Source: an uncultured Bifidobacterium sp. (lineage in GTDB: Bacteria; Actinomycetota; Actinomycetes; Actinomycetales; Bifidobacteriaceae). From it: DNA of 16,285 bases. Position numbers and translations under genes: made by a program. A model generated the notes under the pieces. The model was not told the origin of the DNA. It worked only from the letters and a program-made list of their open reading frames with translations, and did not search any database. How positions within the stretch are numbered: position 1 is the stretch's first letter; each line of letters begins with the position of its first letter. The stretch is taken from NCBI GenBank assembly GCA_937874315.1, contig CALNAE010000163.1, forward strand, positions 1-16,285, given 5' to 3'. Shown here piece after piece: positions 11,972 to 16,285 of this stretch.

Positions 11972-12790
11972 TCACTCCTTCGTTTCCGTTGCAACGGGTG
12001 CTTCAGTTGCAGGTGCTGCCTGAGCCGTTGCGGCTTCGTGCCCCTGCGGCTGGGCTCCCTGACGCGGGCCACCACGACGCGGACGACGATCGCCGCCGCG
12101 ACGACCGGGCCGACTATTGGTCTGCTGCGCCTGCTGCTCTTCGAACTCGTGCTCGGTCATGTCGCCCTTGTAGATCCACACCTTGACGCCGATGCGGCCA
12201 TAGGTTGTCTTGGCTTCGAAGAAGCCATAGTCAATCAAAGCGCGCAGGGTCTGCAGCGGAACGCGACCTTCACGATAGAACTCGGACCGGCTCATCTCGG
12301 CGCCTCCGAGGCGACCGGAGAGCTTGATGCGGATGCCCTTGGCCCCGGCGCGCATGGCGTCCTGCTGAGCCTTGCGCATCGCGCGTCGGAATGTCACGCG
12401 GTTGGTCAGCTGCTCGGCAATTCCTTGCGCAACCAACTGAGCATCCATCTGTGCGTTCTTGACCTCGAAGATGTTGAGCTGCACCTGTTTTCCGGTGATC
12501 TTCTCCAACTTCATACGAACGCGCTCGGCCTCGGCTCCACGACGACCGATGACGATACCCGGACGCGCGGTGTGGATGTCCACGCGGACGCGGTCACGGG
12601 TCCGCTCGATGATGATGCGTGAAACGCCTGCGCGCTCCAGATCCTTGCTCATTTCCTTGCGGATCTCGTCGTCCTCGAGGACGAAGTCGCGGTAACGCTC
12701 GCCGGCCTTGTTGGAATCGGAGAACCACTTCGAACGGTGGCTTTCAGTAATACCCAGGCGATAGCCAAAGGGATTGATCTTCTGACCCAT
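11972..12790 (-). CDS. rpsC: 30S ribosomal protein S3 with basic then Ala/Thr/Glu-rich tail
   Basis: S3 lies at the mRNA entry pore of the small subunit and, with S4 and S5, forms the ribosomal helicase. Residues 1-215 are the conserved protein: MGQKINPFGYRLGI start, the KH domain with the GXXG loop in PGIVIGRRGAEAER (77-90), and the C-terminal domain with AQQDAMRAGAKGIRIKLSGR and GRIGVKVWIYKG. Residues about 218-272 form an extension, first Gly/Arg/Pro-rich (RPGRRGGDRRPRRGGPRQG, 227-245), then Ala/Thr/Glu-rich. Such tails occur in other Actinobacteria. ATG at 12790 lies 2 bases after the rplV stop with AAGGAG upstream. Confidence 0.98.
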   Translation of the reverse strand: MGQKINPFGYRLGITESHRSKWFSDSNKAGERYRDFVLEDDEIRKEMSKDLERAGVSRIIIERTRDRVRVDIHTARPGIVIGRRGAEAERVRMKLEKITGKQVQLNIFEVKNAQMDAQLVAQGIAEQLTNRVTFRRAMRKAQQDAMRAGAKGIRIKLSGRLGGAEMSRSEFYREGRVPLQTLRALIDYGFFEAKTTYGRIGVKVWIYKGDMTEHEFEEQQAQQTNSRPGRRGGDRRPRRGGPRQGAQPQGHEAATAQAAPATEAPVATETKE

Positions 12791-12792
12791 CT

Positions 12793-13152
12793 TTAGCGGG
12801 CTCCTTCCTTGGACGTGACGACAACCGTGATATGGCTAGTGCGCTTGTTAATGCGCGCAGCGCGTCCCTGAGCACGAGCGCGGAAACGCTTCAGCGTCAC
12901 GCCCTCGTCCACAAAGGTCCTGCTGACGACAAGGTCATTCTCGTGGAACGGTTCGCCGGCTTTGTCGGCCTTGACGCGTGCGTTCGCTATGGCGCTCTCC
13001 AGGACCTTGCGCACCGGTACGGCGGCATCCTGAGGTGCGAATTTGAGAATGGTGACGGCTTCGCTCGCTTGTTTTCCTCGGATGAGGTCGACCATGCGGC
13101 GAGCCTTGCGCGGCGTCACACGAACGTGACGTGCAATTGCTTGAGCTTCCAT
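12793..13152 (-). CDS. rplV: 50S ribosomal protein L22
   Basis: L22 lines the peptide exit tunnel with its long beta-hairpin, next to the macrolide site. The 119-residue protein has ARHVRVTPRKARRMVDLIRG (7-26), VRKVLESAIANARVK (47-61) and the hairpin/C-terminal region KRFRARAQGRAARINKRTSH, the conserved signature. ATG at 13152 is preceded by AAGGAGAG. It lies 17 bases after rpsS and 2 bases before rpsC. Confidence 0.98.
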   Translation of the reverse strand: MEAQAIARHVRVTPRKARRMVDLIRGKQASEAVTILKFAPQDAAVPVRKVLESAIANARVKADKAGEPFHENDLVVSRTFVDEGVTLKRFRARAQGRAARINKRTSHITVVVTSKEGAR

Positions 13153-13169
13153 AAAGTCTCTACTCTCCT

Positions 13170-13448
13170 TTAGCGGCGTGCCTTTTTGTCGTCCTTCACA
13201 TGACCCCTGAAGGTCTTGGTCGGGGCGAATTCACCAAGCTTGTGGCCGACCATCGCTTCGGTGACGAACACCGGAACGTGCTTGCGGCCATCATGGACGG
13301 CGAAGGTGTGACCGATGAAATCGGGCGTGATCATCGAACGGCGCGACCACGTCTTGATGACGTTATGCGTGCCCTTCTCGTTCTGCTCGTCGACTTTCTT
13401 CTGTAGGTGGGCGTCGACGAAGGGGCCCTTCTTGATGCTACGAGTCAT
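13170..13448 (-). CDS. rpsS: 30S ribosomal protein S19
   Basis: S19 forms a complex with S13 in the small-subunit head and binds 16S rRNA near the A-site tRNA. The 92-residue protein has MTRSIKKGPFVDAHLQKKV at the start and IKTWSRRSMITPDFIGHTFA-type core (31-50), then GHKLGEFAPTKTFRGH near the end, all family hallmarks. ATG at 13448 has GGGAG 10 bases upstream. It is 15 bases after rplB. Confidence 0.98.
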   Translation of the reverse strand: MTRSIKKGPFVDAHLQKKVDEQNEKGTHNVIKTWSRRSMITPDFIGHTFAVHDGRKHVPVFVTEAMVGHKLGEFAPTKTFRGHVKDDKKARR

Positions 13449-13463
13449 ATGCTCGACGCTCCC

Positions 13464-14294
13464 TTACTTGCGGTTCTTACCATTAGGACGACGACGAACA
13501 ATCATCTTGTTCGAAGCCTTCTTTGGATGACGAGTACGGACCTCACCCTTGCCCCAAGGCGACATTGGCGCCTTGCCGCCGCGTGTACGACCACCATGAG
13601 GGTGATCGACCGGGTTCATGGACTCACCACGGGTGATTGGGCGCTTGCCAATCCACCGAGCGCGACCTGCCTTGCCCAGCTCCACATTGGCATGATCGGC
13701 ATTGCCGACCTCACCGACCGTGGCACGGCATCGGGCATCGACGTTGCGAATCTCGCCTGACGGCATACGCAGCTGAGCGAATGCACCGTCCTTGGCGACC
13801 AACTGCACGCCTGCACCGGCGGAACGCGCAATCTTGGCCCCGCCCAGCGGACGCAGCTCAATCGCGTGGACGACGGTACCGGTCGGGATGTTGCGCAGCG
13901 GGAGATTGTTGCCCGGCTTGATATCGGCCTGCTCGCCGGTCTCGATGACGTCACCCTGGTTGATGCCTTCGGGAGCGATGATGTACCGCTTCTCGCCATC
14001 GGCATAGTGCAGCAACGCGATACGGGCCGAACGGTTCGGGTCATACTCGACCTGAGCGACCTTTGCGGGTACGCCGTCCTTATCCCAGCGCCGGAAATCG
14101 ATAAGACGATACTGACGCTTATGACCGCCGCCGCGATGGCGGGAGGTCATACGGCCATAAGAATTACGACCGCCAGTTTTGCTGAGTTTACGAACCAGCG
14201 ACTTCTCGGGAGTGGAACGCGTGAGCTCGGAGAAATCCGAGACCGAAGCGTTGCGACGACCCGCGCTAGTTGGCTTATATGTTCGGATAGCCAT
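13464..14294 (-). CDS. rplB: 50S ribosomal protein L2
   Basis: L2 is one of the most conserved large-subunit proteins, needed for subunit joining and peptidyl transfer. The 276-residue protein has MAIRTYKPTSAGRRNASVSD, GRNSYGRMTSRHRGGGHKR (42-60), YRLIDFRRWDKDGVPAKVA (62-80), the SH3-like domain, and the signature MNPVDHPHGG (226-235) with His231, the residue aligned with E. coli His229. It ends RHPKKASNKMIVRRRPNGK. ATG at 14294 has AAAGGAAG upstream. The gap to rplW is 35 bases. Confidence 0.99.
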   Translation of the reverse strand: MAIRTYKPTSAGRRNASVSDFSELTRSTPEKSLVRKLSKTGGRNSYGRMTSRHRGGGHKRQYRLIDFRRWDKDGVPAKVAQVEYDPNRSARIALLHYADGEKRYIIAPEGINQGDVIETGEQADIKPGNNLPLRNIPTGTVVHAIELRPLGGAKIARSAGAGVQLVAKDGAFAQLRMPSGEIRNVDARCRATVGEVGNADHANVELGKAGRARWIGKRPITRGESMNPVDHPHGGRTRGGKAPMSPWGKGEVRTRHPKKASNKMIVRRRPNGKNRK

Positions 14295-14329
14295 AATGTA
14301 GTTCTTCCTTTGACTTTCTCGGCTAGCCT

Positions 14330-14626
14330 TCAGTTACCGAAGATGTCGATCGTCTGGCCCGCGGCAACCGTGACGATGGCGCGCTTCTGGTTGGCACGCT
14401 GTCCGAAACCGGACTTCGTGCGCTGGCGCTTGCCACTGTGGTTGAGGGTGTTGACGTTCGTCACCTTGACATTGAAGATGCTCTCAATGGCCTGCTTGAT
14501 CTGCACCTTGTTCGCGTCCGGGGACACGACGAAGGTGTACTGCCCGCGGTCCGAAGCCGCGTAGCTTTTCTCAGAAACAACAGGCTTGAGGATTACGTCA
14601 TGTGCTGGCTTATGAATGGCAACCAT
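14330..14626 (-). CDS. rplW: 50S ribosomal protein L23
   Basis: L23 sits at the tunnel exit and is the docking point for trigger factor, SRP and the Sec translocon. ATG at 14626 gives 98 residues with HDVILKPVVSEKSYAASDRG (9-28), YTFVVSPDANKVQIKQAIES (30-49) and IFNVKVTNVNTLNHSGKRQR (50-69). The frame extends back to 14785 inside rplD, but AAGGAGG 7 bases before 14626 and the family length fix this start. It lies 2 bases past the rplD stop. Confidence 0.98.
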   Translation of the reverse strand: MVAIHKPAHDVILKPVVSEKSYAASDRGQYTFVVSPDANKVQIKQAIESIFNVKVTNVNTLNHSGKRQRTKSGFGQRANQKRAIVTVAAGQTIDIFGN

Positions 14627-14628
14627 GA

Positions 14629-15294
14629 TCAGGCCTCCTTGGCGGTCCGCTCGGTCTTCTGCTCGACAAAAGCGTCGAAGGCCTTGCGGGTGAAGACGAT
14701 GTACTGTGCGGTGACCACATCGTACGTGTTGAGCTGATCGGCGAAGATCACGTGCACCGTTGGAATATTGCGTACCGACAGCCACTCATTGACGCTGTCC
14801 CGGGTGAGCACCACGGTGGTGAACTTGTTCTCGGTGACAGGAGTCAACGCGGCGACGGCGGCCTTGGTCGAGGGCGTATCGGTTATGCCCAGGTCAACCA
14901 CAGCGATGCGTCCGGCGTTCGCGCGATCGGAAAGGACGTAGCGCAGTGCGCTGGCCTTCATCTTCTTCGGCGTGCGCTGATCATACTTGCGTGGAACCGG
15001 GCCATGGGCGATGCCGCCGTGAACCCACTGAGGCGCGCGAATGGAGCCCTGACGAGCACGACCGGTGCCCTTCTGCTTCCAAGGCTTCTTGCCACCACCG
15101 GACACCATCCCGCGACTCTTCACGGAGTGCGTGCCCTGACGGGCGGCGGCCAACTGCGCCACGACAACCTGATGAATCAGCGGAATATGGGATTCGACGT
15201 CTTCGCTGGAGATGCCGAAGATCTCAGCAGGAGCTTCGACTGAACCCGCGGACTTGCCCTTGGCGTCAGTGACGTTCAACGTAACGTTTGCCAT
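14629..15294 (-). CDS. rplD: 50S ribosomal protein L4
   Basis: L4 lines the peptide exit tunnel with a long loop; in E. coli it also represses the S10 operon, though that control is not shown here. The 221-residue protein has the loop region VKSRGMVSGGGKKPWKQKGT (58-77) and GRARQGSIRAPQWVHGGIAH (78-97), then the globular ending with VHVIFADQLNTYDVV and FTRKAFDAFVE. ATG at 15294 follows the rplC stop by 4 bases with GGGAG upstream. Length is typical for Actinobacteria. Confidence 0.98.
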   Translation of the reverse strand: MANVTLNVTDAKGKSAGSVEAPAEIFGISSEDVESHIPLIHQVVVAQLAAARQGTHSVKSRGMVSGGGKKPWKQKGTGRARQGSIRAPQWVHGGIAHGPVPRKYDQRTPKKMKASALRYVLSDRANAGRIAVVDLGITDTPSTKAAVAALTPVTENKFTTVVLTRDSVNEWLSVRNIPTVHVIFADQLNTYDVVTAQYIVFTRKAFDAFVEQKTERTAKEA

Positions 15295-15298
15295 GATT

Positions 15299-15949
15299 TC
15301 AGGCTCCCTTCACTGCTGTACGGACAAGGACGATGGCACCCTTGGGCCCGGGAACCGCACCCTTGACCGCCAAAATGCCGTGTTCGACATCGGAGGAGAC
15401 CACAGTGAGATTCAGCATGGTGGCGGTGACATGACCCATGCGGCCCGCCATACGCTTGCCCTTGAGGATACGGCTCGGCGTGGCGCAAGCGCCTACTGAA
15501 CCAGGACGACGTTCGTTCTTGTGGGAACCATGGGTACGGCGATAGGACTTGAAGCCCCAGCGCTTGATCGTACCGGCGAAGCCCTTGCCCTTGGTGGTCC
15601 CGGTGACGTCGACTTCGGTGCCTTCGCCGAACAGCTCGGCGGTCAGTTCCTGACCCGGCTTGAAATCGGCGGCATCTTCGGTGCGCACCTCGGCCAAATG
15701 ACGACGCGGTGTGACCCCGGCCTTGGCGAAGTGGCCGGCAAGCGGCTTGGTCACCTTGGTGGGATCAATCTGGCCGTAACCGAGCTGAACGGCGTTATAA
15801 CCGTCGCTCGCCTCGGTTTTCACCGTCGTCACCACATTCGTGGAGACGTCGACGAGTGTGACGGGGATGAAGAATCCGTTCTCATCCCACACCTGTGACA
15901 TGCCGAGCTTCTTGCCCAGCAGAGCCTTGCGATTAGCAAGTTGTGACAT
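15299..15949 (-). CDS. rplC: 50S ribosomal protein L3
   Basis: L3 nucleates large-subunit assembly and reaches with an internal extension towards the peptidyl-transferase centre. I place the start at ATG 15949 (216 residues): MSQLANRKALLGKKLGMSQV is the family opening and a purine-rich GGAGGGGG lies upstream. The frame stays open to 15991, but that part runs into rpsJ. The centre carries GTTKGKGFAGTIKRWGFKS and RPGSVGACATPSRILKGKRM followed by AGRMG, the strongly conserved signature. It lies 16 bases after rpsJ. Confidence 0.98.
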   Translation of the reverse strand: MSQLANRKALLGKKLGMSQVWDENGFFIPVTLVDVSTNVVTTVKTEASDGYNAVQLGYGQIDPTKVTKPLAGHFAKAGVTPRRHLAEVRTEDAADFKPGQELTAELFGEGTEVDVTGTTKGKGFAGTIKRWGFKSYRRTHGSHKNERRPGSVGACATPSRILKGKRMAGRMGHVTATMLNLTVVSSDVEHGILAVKGAVPGPKGAIVLVRTAVKGA

Positions 15950-15965
15950 TACGGTTTCCCCCTCC

Positions 15966-16274
15966 CTACAGCTTGATCTCGATATTGACATCCGCAGGCA
16001 AATCGATATGCATCAGGGAGTCCACTGCCTTAGGCGTTGGGTCCACAATGTCGATGAGGCGCTTATGCGTCCGCATCTCGAAGTGCTCGCGAGAATCCTT
16101 GTATTTATGAGGAGAACGAATTACGCAGAATACGTTCTTCTCGGTCGGCAGAGGAACCGGGCCCACTACCGTGGCTCCCGCGTTCGTAACCGTCTCGACG
16201 ATTTTCTTCGCCGATTGGTCGATGACCTCGTGGTCATAGGACTTAAGCCTGATGCGGATTTTCTGTCCCGCCAT
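15966..16274 (-). CDS. rpsJ: 30S ribosomal protein S10
   Basis: S10 belongs to the small-subunit head and in other bacteria also acts as NusE in transcription antitermination. The 102-residue protein has KIRIRLKSYDHEVIDQSAKK (5-24), VVGPVPLPTEKNVFCVIRSP (36-55) and HFEMRTHKRLIDIVDPTPKA (64-83), ending DVNIEIKL; length and motifs match the family. ATG at 16274 is only 11 bases from the window edge, so the operon leader and promoter lie outside; the visible upstream bases have just a weak GGCGGA. It is the first gene of the S10 cluster here. Confidence 0.98.
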   Translation of the reverse strand: MAGQKIRIRLKSYDHEVIDQSAKKIVETVTNAGATVVGPVPLPTEKNVFCVIRSPHKYKDSREHFEMRTHKRLIDIVDPTPKAVDSLMHIDLPADVNIEIKL

Positions 16275-16285
16275 TGCCGTCCGCC

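Noticed and set aside
1..16285. tRNA, rRNA, insertion sequence or defence-system genes
   Set aside because: Nothing of these kinds could be supported on either strand; nearly all sequence is accounted for by translation, secretion and related housekeeping genes.

Overview
The window is a single minus-strand run of housekeeping genes: the S10, spc and alpha ribosomal-protein clusters of a high-GC Gram-positive bacterium, followed by the start of truA. Reading in the direction of transcription (right to left) the order is rpsJ, rplC, rplD, rplW, rplB, rpsS, rplV, rpsC, rplP, rpmC, rpsQ, rplN, rplX, rplE, rpsZ, rpsH, rplF, rplR, rpsE, rpmD, rplO, secY, adk, infA, rpmJ, rpsM, rpsK, rpoA, rplQ, truA (cut by the left edge). 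The organism is most likely a Bifidobacterium or close relative. Support comes from a short 186-residue adenylate kinase, RpoA beginning GTG-LIAQRPTL, no rpsD in the alpha cluster, no map between adk and infA, Gly/Arg-rich or acidic tails on S5, S3 and L17, and truA directly after rplQ. The species cannot be named from this.

Layout. Positions 16274 to 6660 hold the S10 and spc clusters, 21 genes packed with overlaps or short gaps, ending in a clear hairpin terminator (6593-6631). Positions 6471 to 4561 hold secY and adk as a separate pair. A 288-base gap (4560-4273) follows. Positions 4272 to 1104 hold infA, rpmJ, rpsM, rpsK, rpoA and rplQ, ending in a perfect 21-bp hairpin (1035-1080). A 341-base non-coding stretch rich in inverted repeats separates this from truA (693 to the left edge).

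How they work together: the cluster makes roughly half of the ribosomal proteins, translation initiation factor IF-1, the SecY translocon core that docks to the ribosome, adenylate kinase, the RNA polymerase alpha subunit, and TruA, which modifies tRNA anticodon arms. Start codons are mostly ATG; GTG is used for rpsE, rpmD, secY, rpoA and truA. Many pairs have 1- or 4-base stop/start overlaps, which points to translational coupling.

No mobile element, CRISPR array, tRNA, rRNA or plus-strand gene is visible, and I see no new multi-gene system. What deserves a second look is mostly in the non-coding RNA between genes: a pseudoknot-capable leader before rpsM, folded intergenic regions at rpoA/rplQ, rpsK/rpsM, rpsQ/rplN and rpsZ/rpsH, a cluster of inverted repeats before truA, and an in-frame 15-base tandem repeat inside truA at the window edge.
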